DNA from: Sphingomonas sanguinis
Lineage (GTDB): Bacteria; Pseudomonadota; Alphaproteobacteria; Sphingomonadales; Sphingomonadaceae
Assembly (NCBI RefSeq): GCF_019297835.1
Contig: NZ_CP079203.1
Location: forward strand, 3,290,001 to 3,354,000
Length of the DNA: 64,000 nt
Direction of reading: 5' to 3'
Shown here one piece after another: positions 45,941 to 53,367 of this stretch; the stretch's first letter is position 1, and each line of letters starts with the position of its first letter. The translations under genes were made by a program, and so were the position numbers. The notes below the pieces were generated by a model. That model was not told the DNA's origin and did no database searches. It saw only the letters and a program-made list of their open reading frames with translations.

Positions 45941-46004
45941 GCGGCGTCCGCTACACGATGCGGGCGCTGAGGGGAGGGGGTTTTGTTCGCGACAAGGCTC
46001 TTCT

Positions 46005-46113
46005 GCTCCCCCTCCCGCAGGCGGGAGGGGGGTGGGGGGGGGGGCATGAGTCTCACCGAGACCAACGCTTGTGGCCTTGCCCTCCCCCGGCCCCTCCCGC
46101 TTGCGGGAGGGGA
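46005..46113. repeat. Intergenic repeat family B, copy 3
   Basis: The arms CCCCTCCCGCAGGCGGGAGG and CCCCTCCCGCTTGCGGGAGG are both self-complementary hairpins, with the middle block GTCTCACCGAGACCAACGC. This is the cleanest uninterrupted copy and shows what the insertion site in copies 4 and 6 looks like when empty. Confidence 0.85.
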
Positions 46114-46121
46114 GAAGAAGG

Positions 46122-47702
46122 TCAGCGTGCAGTTGTTGGCGCCTCCACCACCCCCAAATCCGGCCACCGCTCCAGCATCGCCGCCGTCACGCCGTTGGTC
46201 CAGCCGAAGCCGTCCTGCGTCGGATATTCTCCGCCGCCGCCGGGCTTGCGTTCCTCAACGTCGTATTTCTCCAGCAGCTTGCCCGTCTCGGCATAGGTGC
46301 GCGCGACGGTGGCGATCCAGCGGCGGGCGATGTCCTTGGCCAGCGCCTCATCACCGTACCGCCCCAGCCCCTCGACCGCGATCCATTGCAGCGGCGCCCA
46401 GCCATTGGGCGCATCCCATTGCTGACCGGTGCGCAGGCCCGTGGTGCGCAGGCCGCCTTCGCCGATCAGCGTGGCACGGGTCGTGGCGGCGACCGCACGC
46501 GCCTGGTCCGCGCTGGCGAGTCCGGCGAACAGCGGAAAGAGCGAGGCGGCGGTCTTCGCCCGGGTGGGCCGCCGCGCCACCCGGTCCCAGTCGGCATAGC
46601 GCTTCTCGCCCGCGACCCAGAGATAGCGATCGATCGCCGCCTTGCGCCGCGCCGCCATCTCGGTGAAGCGCTTCGCCGTCGCCGCATCTCCGGCAGCGGT
46701 CGCGCGGGCGGCGATACGGGTTTCGGCCATCCACAACAGGCTGTTGAGATCGATCGGCACGATATCGGTGGTATGAATCGTCTCCAGCCGCATCGGATCG
46801 GCCAGCCAGCGCGAACTGAAGTCCCAGCCCGATTCCGCCGCCGCCCGCAGGTCGCGCTGGACGACGCCAGCGGCACGCGGCGCGGCCTTGGCGGCGGTTT
46901 CGCGGTCCTCGCGCCAGCTTTCGTCGCGAGGGCTTTCGCGCGCATCCCAATAGCGGTTGAGCAGGCTGCCATCGGGCATCCGCACGACATGGGCGCAGGC
47001 CCCTGAGGCATTGAGGCAGCTTGTCCCCGCCATCCAGTAATCATGCTCGCGCACCAGCGCCGCCAGCCGCCGCTTCGCCAGTACGGGATCGCGATTGTCC
47101 GACAGGTCCATCATCAGCGCGAGGAAAGGCGGCTGAGACCGGCTGAGATAATAGGTCCGCGTGCCGTTGGGGACATGGCCGTAACGCTCGACCAGATCGA
47201 CGAAATCGGCCAGCATCGCCTCGATCAGCGGGGCCTGACCGTCCGCTTTCAGGCCCAGCATCGTGAAATAGCTGTCCCAGTAATAAATCTCCTGGAACCG
47301 GTCGCCGGGCACGACATAGCCATGGTCGAGCCCCAGCGCCGACGATCCCGTCACCGGCGCAAAAGGCGCGCGGCCCAGGATCGGCCAGAGTTCGCGGATT
47401 CGCTCGCGGAGCGGCGGCTTTCCTTGCGTGTCGCCGCGCACCGAGAAATATTGGTGGACGAAGGCGGCCAGCGCCGCCTTACCGACCGGCTTTTCGCGGG
47501 CATAGGCGGCCATGATCGCTTTCGGGTCCTCGCGCGGCACCGCGTCGGCAAAGGTCTTGCCGTCGGGAAACACCTGCGCCTCCTGCACCGCGCCGAAGAG
47601 CGGGCCATAAATATCGGCAGGGGAGGGCGGCGCGTTCTGCGCCTGGAGCAGCAGGGCCAGTGCGGGCAGCAGGACCAGCGGGCGCAAGCGGTTGGCGATC
47701 AT
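46122..47702 (-). CDS. treA: Periplasmic trehalase (GH37)
   Basis: Encodes 526 residues from the ATG at 47702 (AGGAG six bases upstream); another ATG directly precedes it. The signal peptide is about 23 residues. GH37 signatures are PGDRFQEIYYWDSYF and QWDAPNGWAPLQW. It hydrolyses periplasmic trehalose to two glucoses. It lies 26 bp downstream of a histidine kinase gene on the same strand, so it looks like the third gene of a regulator-kinase-trehalase operon. Confidence 0.94.
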   Translation of the reverse strand: MIANRLRPLVLLPALALLLQAQNAPPSPADIYGPLFGAVQEAQVFPDGKTFADAVPREDPKAIMAAYAREKPVGKAALAAFVHQYFSVRGDTQGKPPLRERIRELWPILGRAPFAPVTGSSALGLDHGYVVPGDRFQEIYYWDSYFTMLGLKADGQAPLIEAMLADFVDLVERYGHVPNGTRTYYLSRSQPPFLALMMDLSDNRDPVLAKRRLAALVREHDYWMAGTSCLNASGACAHVVRMPDGSLLNRYWDARESPRDESWREDRETAAKAAPRAAGVVQRDLRAAAESGWDFSSRWLADPMRLETIHTTDIVPIDLNSLLWMAETRIAARATAAGDAATAKRFTEMAARRKAAIDRYLWVAGEKRYADWDRVARRPTRAKTAASLFPLFAGLASADQARAVAATTRATLIGEGGLRTTGLRTGQQWDAPNGWAPLQWIAVEGLGRYGDEALAKDIARRWIATVARTYAETGKLLEKYDVEERKPGGGGEYPTQDGFGWTNGVTAAMLERWPDLGVVEAPTTAR

Positions 47703-47728
47703 CATCCTCTCCTGATTATTCGGCCTGA

Positions 47729-49087
47729 TTATTCGGCGCGCGCGGCGCGGGGCAGCAGGACGCTGGCGGACAGGCCGCCGCCCGGTGCTTCGTCCAGGAC
47801 TAGCCGACCGCCATGCAGTTCGGCCAGTTCGCGCGCGATCGCCAAGCCGAAGCCATGTCCGTCGCCACGCTCGTCCAGCCGCGCACCGGCTTGCGTCGCG
47901 CGAAGCCGGTCGGCCTGGGGGATGCCGGGGCCGTCATCGGTGACGCTGAGGCGAACCTGCCGCCCCTCCACCATCGCCGCGATGGTCACTTGGCTGCGGG
48001 CATGGCGGGCGGCATTGTCGACCAGATTGCCCGCCACCTCGTCCAGATCCTGCGCGTCCATCGTGACCGACAGATCGTCGGCGATGTCGGTGGTGATGCG
48101 CACGCCGCGTTCGGCATGGATGCGTGCGATCGCATCGGCAAGGTCGGCCATTGCGGGGCGCAGCAGCGTTGCGGCGCGACTCGTGCCCAGCTGCACCCGC
48201 GCGCGCGCGAGGTGGTGGCGGATGGTGTCATCGATCCGCGCGACCTGCGCGGCGCGGGGCGGATCGTCCGCCAGATCGAGCGCCAGCGTCGCCACCGGCG
48301 TCTTGAGCGCATGCGCCAGATTGGCCGCCGAGGCGCGGGCGGCCGCCAGCGCGCGCTCGCTGTCGGCGGTCAGCGCGTTCAGCTCGGCGGCGAGCGGCTG
48401 GAGTTCGGCAGGCTGATCCTCGTCGACGCGGGTCCGCTCGCCGGTACGGATGGCGGCGACCTGTTCGCGCAGCCGCCGTAAGGGGCGCAGGCCGAGCCGC
48501 AGCTGGATCAGGCTGGCGGCGGCGAGCAGCACGCCCAGCCCCGCCAGCATCGCGAGCAGCGGCACCAGCGCGGCACGGATCGGCCGCGCGACGACCGCGC
48601 GCGGCGCGGCGGCGGTGATCGTCACCGCCCCGCGTGTCGAGGGGATGGTGACCTGTCGGGCATGGACGCGGACGCCCTGTTCGGTGCGGCCCTCGGCGGG
48701 GCGGGGCGGCTCGACGAGCGTGGGACCGCCGGGCGGAGGGGCAGGGGGCCGACCGCCCTCGACAGGCCCCGGCGGATGCGGCGCGGCGAGTGGCGGAAAG
48801 TCGCCCGATCCGATCACCCCGTCCGGTCCCGCGATCCGCCAGCGCCAGCCGGGTTCGGGCTCCAGCAAACCGCGTCGCTGGTCGATGCGCCCCCGGTCCA
48901 CCTTACCCTGTCTGTCGACGGCCGACGCCAGCACGGCGATCTCCGAATCGAGCCTCTGGTCCAGCCCGCGCGTGACGATCCCCTCCAGCGCCCCCGCCAG
49001 CCCCCAGCCCGCCAGCAGCAACGCTGCCAGAATCGCCGCGCCCGAAATCAGGATCATCCGGCCATGTATCGACTGGGGCAGCCTCAC
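47729..49087 (-). CDS. Sensor histidine kinase of a PhoQ/QseC-like pair
   Basis: Encodes 452 residues. A transmembrane helix lies near 12-34, with a periplasmic part carrying a Pro-rich loop (about 100-135). The second helix near 170-195 leads into a HAMP-like segment. His259 in ANLAHALKTPVATL is the phospho-acceptor. The ATPase domain has LVDNAARHA, DDGPGIPQ and GHGFGLAIARELAELHGG. The LAHALKTP form of the H box is typical of PhoQ-type kinases. It overlaps the response regulator by ATGA. Confidence 0.92.
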   Translation of the reverse strand: MRLPQSIHGRMILISGAAILAALLLAGWGLAGALEGIVTRGLDQRLDSEIAVLASAVDRQGKVDRGRIDQRRGLLEPEPGWRWRIAGPDGVIGSGDFPPLAAPHPPGPVEGGRPPAPPPGGPTLVEPPRPAEGRTEQGVRVHARQVTIPSTRGAVTITAAAPRAVVARPIRAALVPLLAMLAGLGVLLAAASLIQLRLGLRPLRRLREQVAAIRTGERTRVDEDQPAELQPLAAELNALTADSERALAAARASAANLAHALKTPVATLALDLADDPPRAAQVARIDDTIRHHLARARVQLGTSRAATLLRPAMADLADAIARIHAERGVRITTDIADDLSVTMDAQDLDEVAGNLVDNAARHARSQVTIAAMVEGRQVRLSVTDDGPGIPQADRLRATQAGARLDERGDGHGFGLAIARELAELHGGRLVLDEAPGGGLSASVLLPRAARAE

Positions 49088-49752
49088 GCCGCGTCTCCGG
49101 CGGTCAGGCGATAGCCCATGCCCCGCACCGTCTCGATCAGGTCGGCACCGATCTTCTTGCGCAGGCGGCCGACGATCACCTCCAGGCTGTTGGAATCGAC
49201 ATCGGCATCGCCTTCATAGACGCGCTCCAGCAGTTCCAGCCGGGGAATGACCGCCTCCTTGCGCAGCATCAGCGCGGACAGGACGCGCCACTCGAACGCG
49301 GTCAGCTTCAGCGGCAGGCCGTCCAGCTCGAACTGCCCGGTCTGGCTGTCGAAGGAGAGGGGCCCGCAGGTCAGGCGCGGCTGGGCATGGCCCGCCGCAC
49401 GGCGGACCAGCGCGCGCAGGCGCATGACCAGTTCCTCGATGCGGAAAGGCTTGGTCAGATAATCGTCCGCGCCCGCCTTGAACCCGGCCACCTTGTCCGA
49501 CCAGCCATCGCGTGCGGTCAGGATCAGCACGGGCAGGGCGCGACCCGCCTCTCGCCATTGACGCAACAAGGTCATGCCGTCCCCATCGGGCAGGCCCAGG
49601 TCGAGCACGGCGGCGTCATAGATTTCGGTATCGCCCGCATGGCCGGCATCGACGCCGCTGTCGAACAGGTCGACCGCGCATTGCTCGGCACGCAAGGCTC
49701 GCGCGATGGCGGGGCCCAGTGCGGGATCATCCTCGACCAGCAGAATCCGCAT
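49084..49752 (-). CDS. OmpR/PhoP family response regulator
   Basis: Encodes 222 residues. The receiver has Asp51 in AAVLDLGLPDGDGM, and Lys near 101 in LTKPFRIEELVMR. The winged-helix DNA-binding domain is in LTAFEWRVLSALMLRKEAV and EVIVGRLRKKIG. It is the first gene of the regulator-kinase-trehalase operon and is divergent from the exported Pro-rich gene at 49880, which is a natural candidate target. Confidence 0.94.
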   Translation of the reverse strand: MRILLVEDDPALGPAIARALRAEQCAVDLFDSGVDAGHAGDTEIYDAAVLDLGLPDGDGMTLLRQWREAGRALPVLILTARDGWSDKVAGFKAGADDYLTKPFRIEELVMRLRALVRRAAGHAQPRLTCGPLSFDSQTGQFELDGLPLKLTAFEWRVLSALMLRKEAVIPRLELLERVYEGDADVDSNSLEVIVGRLRKKIGADLIETVRGMGYRLTAGDAA

Positions 49753-49879
49753 GACGTGTCCGTTATCCCCTTATCGCCCCGCTATCGTCGCATAGCCTAA
49801 ACCCAATCTGAACCGCGCGGTTCAGCGGGCATCGGGGCGAATCACCTAAAAGCATCTCCATCAACCAAGGAGATCGACA

Positions 49880-50569
49880 ATGTCTCGTTTCCATATTCCG
49901 ACCCCCCGCTTGCAGGGCAAGGCACCGCTGGCCGCCGCCGCTGCGGTCCTGATCGCACTGGGTGCTGGCGGTGGCGCCGCCGCCGTCTCGATGACCCGGC
50001 CCAGCGTCACCATGGCGCCGACCGTCCAGACGCCGATCGCCAAGCTGGCCTCGACCAGCGGCGTCGTCACCGCCAAGGGGCGGGTGGCCGAAGTCTTCGG
50101 CGACCGTTTCGTGGTGCAGGACGGCACCGGCCGGGCGATGGTCGCCAGCAACCGCGACGCGATGCCGGCGGTCGGCAGCAATGTGATGGTGCAGGGCCGC
50201 TATGACGACGGCATCATGCACGCCCAATATCTGGTTGGCCCGCAGGGGACGGTCACCCCGGTCGGCCCGCCTCCGCCCCCGCCGGGCGGTCCGCGTGGCC
50301 CCGATGGCGGCCCCGGTGGCCCGCGTGGTGACGGCCCGCCGCCGCCTCCGCCGCCCCCCGGCGGTCCGGGCGGACCCGGTGCCCCGGGTGGTCCGGGCGC
50401 CCCGCCGCCGCCCCCGCCGGGTGGTTGCGCACCGGGTGCCGTGCCCCCGCCACCTCCGCCTGCGCCGGTGAACGGTGCGGCACCACAGGGTGCGCCGGTT
50501 CCGCCGCCCCCGCCGCCCGCCGGTGCTCCGGCTCCTGCCCCCACCGGGGCGGTGCGTCCGGCGCGGTGA
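49880..50569 (+). CDS. Exported OB-fold-like protein with long Pro/Gly-rich tail
   Basis: Encodes 229 residues, with AAGGAG upstream. An N-terminal hydrophobic segment (about 17-36) serves as signal or anchor. Residues about 60-118 form a small beta domain (SGVVTAKGRVAEVFGDRFVV, GSNVMVQGRYDDGIMHAQYL) resembling CcmE or a bacterial OB fold. Residues about 125-229 are runs of Pro and Gly with a single Cys. It lies divergent from a PhoP/PhoQ-like pair across 127 bp. The function is unknown; the tail could span peptidoglycan or the periplasm. Confidence 0.8.
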   Translation: MSRFHIPTPRLQGKAPLAAAAAVLIALGAGGGAAAVSMTRPSVTMAPTVQTPIAKLASTSGVVTAKGRVAEVFGDRFVVQDGTGRAMVASNRDAMPAVGSNVMVQGRYDDGIMHAQYLVGPQGTVTPVGPPPPPPGGPRGPDGGPGGPRGDGPPPPPPPPGGPGGPGAPGGPGAPPPPPPGGCAPGAVPPPPPPAPVNGAAPQGAPVPPPPPPAGAPAPAPTGAVRPAR

Positions 50570-50585
50570 TCGGGATTTGACGAAG

Positions 50586-50617
50586 ACGCCTTCCGGCTTT
50601 GGTCGGGGGGCGTTTTT
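50586..50617 (+). terminator. Probable terminator after the Pro-rich gene
   Basis: ACGCC pairs with GGCGT around an 18-base loop, followed by TTTTT, about 15 bp after the stop codon. Confidence 0.6.
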
Positions 50618-50641
50618 GTCTTGGGGCAAGGTAGTGGCGTG

Positions 50642-50713
50642 GCCTTCGACTTCGCTCAGGCTGAACGGGTTTCAGTACCTATGTCCGTTCAGCCTGAGCG
50701 AAGTCGAAGGCCA
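50642..50713. repeat. Intergenic repeat family C, copy 6 (inverted arm order)
   Basis: The arms CCTTCGACTTCGCTCAGGCT and AGCCTGAGCGAAGTCGAAGG occur in the opposite order to copies 1-5, separated by only about 26 bp. Confidence 0.85.
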
Positions 50714-50766
50714 AGGGAATCCCGCCCCCACAAGGAACCTTCGCCCCTCCCACCCTTTAGCTCCCC

Positions 50767-51870
50767 ATGCGCTGGCTTCGATCGCTCGACATTCCGGCCG
50801 AATGGCTGTGGCTCCAAAACGTAACAATCATTGCGGTCGCGATCCTGGTCGCCGTGCTGGTGCATAGCATCGCGATGCGGATCGCCGGGCACGCCGCGCG
50901 GCGGACGGCCAGCCAGAGCGACGATCTGGTCCTGGCCCATATCCGTCAGCCCCTGCGCTGGGTCGCGATCGCCATCGCGGTCAGCTTCGCGATGCGTCTC
51001 GTTCCGATGTCGAGCGACGGGCGTGAAATCTGGCGGCAGGCCTTGGGTTTCTGTGTGCCCGCCCTGCTCGGCTGGCTGGCGGTATCCGCGCTGCGCGCGC
51101 TTCAGGGCGTGGTCTATCTGCGCGCGGATATCAGCGTCGAGGACAATCTCCGCGCCCGGCGAAAGCGGACGCGGGCGGAGATATTGGGGCGGATCGGCAT
51201 CTTCCTGATCGTGTTCCTGACCGTCTGCCTGATGCTGCTCAGCGTGCCGGGCATCCGCACCATCGGCGTCACGCTGATGGCCTCGGCGGGTATCGCAGGG
51301 TTGGTCGTCGGTGCCGCCGCGCAGCCTGCGCTCAAGAACCTGATCGCGGGCGTGCAGATGGCCTTTACCGAGCCGATCCGCCTCGACGATGTGGTCATCA
51401 TCGACAATGAATGGGGGCGGATCGAGCAGATCCACCTGACCTTCGTCGTGGTCCGCATCTGGGACGAGCGGCGGCTGGTCGTGCCCGTCGCCAAGTTCCT
51501 GGAGAACAGCTTCCAGAACTGGACGCGCGAGACCAGCCAGTTGCTGGGATCGGTCTTCTGGTATCTCGATCCGGCGGCAGACATTCCACGCCTGCGCGAG
51601 AAGATGGGTCAGCTGGTCGAGGCCAGCCCGCGCTGGGACCGGCGGTTCTTCAACATGCAGGTGACGGATGTGAAGCCGGACTCGATCGAGGTGCGCGGCC
51701 TGATGACCGCGCGCGATGCCGCGATCGCGTTCGATCTGCGCTGTGAGATTCGGGAAGGGTTGCTGGACTATATCCGGCGCGAGATGCCGGAGGCCTTGCC
51801 CCGGCGACGGCTGGAGCACCATCCGCAAATTCCTCCCGTGCAAGGGGAAGTGGCAGGGCGTCAGCCCTGA
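50767..51870 (+). CDS. MscS family small-conductance mechanosensitive channel
   Basis: Encodes 367 residues. About four transmembrane segments precede the pore helix and MscS core (MASAGIAGLVVGAAAQPALKN, then AFTEPIRLDDVVII, WGRIEQIHLTFVVVRIWDER), and a cytoplasmic C-terminal domain follows. The last 13 residues (355-367, IPPVQGEVAGRQP) are encoded by a family A repeat that begins at 51829, so the native C-terminus was probably near HHPQ or earlier. It is a tension-gated channel that probably relieves hypo-osmotic stress. Confidence 0.9.
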   Translation: MRWLRSLDIPAEWLWLQNVTIIAVAILVAVLVHSIAMRIAGHAARRTASQSDDLVLAHIRQPLRWVAIAIAVSFAMRLVPMSSDGREIWRQALGFCVPALLGWLAVSALRALQGVVYLRADISVEDNLRARRKRTRAEILGRIGIFLIVFLTVCLMLLSVPGIRTIGVTLMASAGIAGLVVGAAAQPALKNLIAGVQMAFTEPIRLDDVVIIDNEWGRIEQIHLTFVVVRIWDERRLVVPVAKFLENSFQNWTRETSQLLGSVFWYLDPAADIPRLREKMGQLVEASPRWDRRFFNMQVTDVKPDSIEVRGLMTARDAAIAFDLRCEIREGLLDYIRREMPEALPRRRLEHHPQIPPVQGEVAGRQP

Positions 51871-51950
51871 CGGAGGGGTGTCACGCTATCGAGAGGGGGA
51901 CACCCCTCCGACGCGCTATGCGCGCCACCTCCCCTTAAAGGGGAGGAATT
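51829..51950. repeat. Intergenic repeat family A, copy 3 (overlaps the MscS gene end)
   Basis: A 122-bp element from ATTCCTCCCGTGCAAGGGG to CCCCTTAAAGGGGAGGAAT with the shared inner block GTGGCAGGGCG..CCCTGACGGAGGGG. Its first 42 bases are read as MscS codons including the stop, and its right end is 1 bp from the otsA stop codon. Confidence 0.85.
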
Positions 51951-51951
51951 T

Positions 51952-53367
51952 TTAGGATGCCGCCGCCTCGATCGCCTTGGCTTCTTCCTTCACCCCATCC
52001 CCGCGCAGCGCGGCGAGGAAAAGTTCGCACCACCAGAACACGTCCTCGCGCCGGACATTGTCGATCAGGCTTTCCCAGCGCCGGATACGCTCGGCGCGCG
52101 GCATGGCCAGCGCCTGGACGATCGCGTCGGACATTTCCTCGGCGCTGTACGGGTTGATGAGCACCGCGTCCTTCAGCTGCTCGGCGGCACCGGCGAAGCG
52201 CGACAGGATCAGCACGCCGGGGTCTTCCGGGTCCTGCGCCGCGACATATTCCTTGGCAACCAGGTTCATCCCGTCGCGCAAAGGCGTGACCAGCCCGATC
52301 CGCGCCGCGCGGTAGATGCCCGCCAGCACCGGCCGGGGAAAGCCCTTGTTGACGTAGCGGATCGGTACCCAGTCGATATCGGCATATTCGCCGTTGATCC
52401 GCCCCGACAGCGAATCGAGATTGGCGCGAATCTCCTGATAGGTATTCACCTTCTCGCGGCTGGGCGGTGCGATCTGAAGCATATAGACCAGCGCCCGCCG
52501 TTCCGGATTCTGTGCCAGGAAGCGCTCGTAACCCAGGAAACGCTCGGCCAGTCCCTTGGAATAATCCAGCCGGTCGACGCCGACGATCAGGCTGCGCCCC
52601 GTGGCCGACATATACATGCGCTCGCGCGCGAAACGGGCATCATGGCCGTTCGCGGCGTCCTCGAACTCCCGGGTCTCGATGCCGATCGGCGCGCGGATCG
52701 CCTGGATCGTCTTGCCGTTCCACGTCACTTCGCCATTCTCGCCGAGCGTCCCGCCCAGTTCCTTGGTCACATAGTCACGGAAGCTGTCCAGCCAGTCCTC
52801 GGTATGGAAACCCACCACGTCATAGGCGAACAGCGACTCGACCAGTTTGCGATGGCTGGGCAGCGACATCAGCAGCCGTACCGGCGGCCACGGGATGTGG
52901 AGGAAAAAGCCCATCCGGTTCTTGAACCCCCGCTTGCGCAGGTCGCGGCCCAGCGGGATCAGATGATAGTCATGCACCCAGACCAGATCGTCCGGCTCGA
53001 TCAGCGGCTGCACCGTTTCGGCGAAGCGATCGTTGACGCGGGCATAGCCGGAATCGAAATCACGCTCGAACTCGGTCAGGTCGATCCGGTAGTGGAAGAG
53101 CGGCCAGAGCGTCCGGTTGGCGTAACCGTTATAATATTCGTCGATATCCTGCTCTTCCAGGTCGATGGTGGCAGTCGTCACGCCGCCGCCCTGCTGGAAG
53201 TTGATATGGCCGCTGAACTGGTCGGTGGTTTCCCCCGACCAGCCGAACCAGATGCCGCCCTGTTCGCGCAAGGCGGCGAGGAGTGCGACCGCCAGCCCGC
53301 CCTGATTTCCGCCCGGCCCGGTGGTGGGCGGCTGGACCCGGTTCGAGATGACGATCAGGCGACTCAT
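51952..53367 (-). CDS. otsA: Trehalose-6-phosphate synthase
   Basis: Encodes 471 residues (E. coli OtsA is 474). The start at 53367 has GGAGTG upstream and overlaps the GH15 stop by ATGA. The GT20 N-terminal loop SNRVQPP..GGNQGGLAVALL, VWVHDYHLIPLG, GVDRLDYSKGL and RDGMNLVAKEYVA are all present. It joins UDP-glucose and glucose-6-phosphate. It is the last gene of the operon otsB-GH15-otsA. Confidence 0.97.
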   Translation of the reverse strand: MSRLIVISNRVQPPTTGPGGNQGGLAVALLAALREQGGIWFGWSGETTDQFSGHINFQQGGGVTTATIDLEEQDIDEYYNGYANRTLWPLFHYRIDLTEFERDFDSGYARVNDRFAETVQPLIEPDDLVWVHDYHLIPLGRDLRKRGFKNRMGFFLHIPWPPVRLLMSLPSHRKLVESLFAYDVVGFHTEDWLDSFRDYVTKELGGTLGENGEVTWNGKTIQAIRAPIGIETREFEDAANGHDARFARERMYMSATGRSLIVGVDRLDYSKGLAERFLGYERFLAQNPERRALVYMLQIAPPSREKVNTYQEIRANLDSLSGRINGEYADIDWVPIRYVNKGFPRPVLAGIYRAARIGLVTPLRDGMNLVAKEYVAAQDPEDPGVLILSRFAGAAEQLKDAVLINPYSAEEMSDAIVQALAMPRAERIRRWESLIDNVRREDVFWWCELFLAALRGDGVKEEAKAIEAAAS

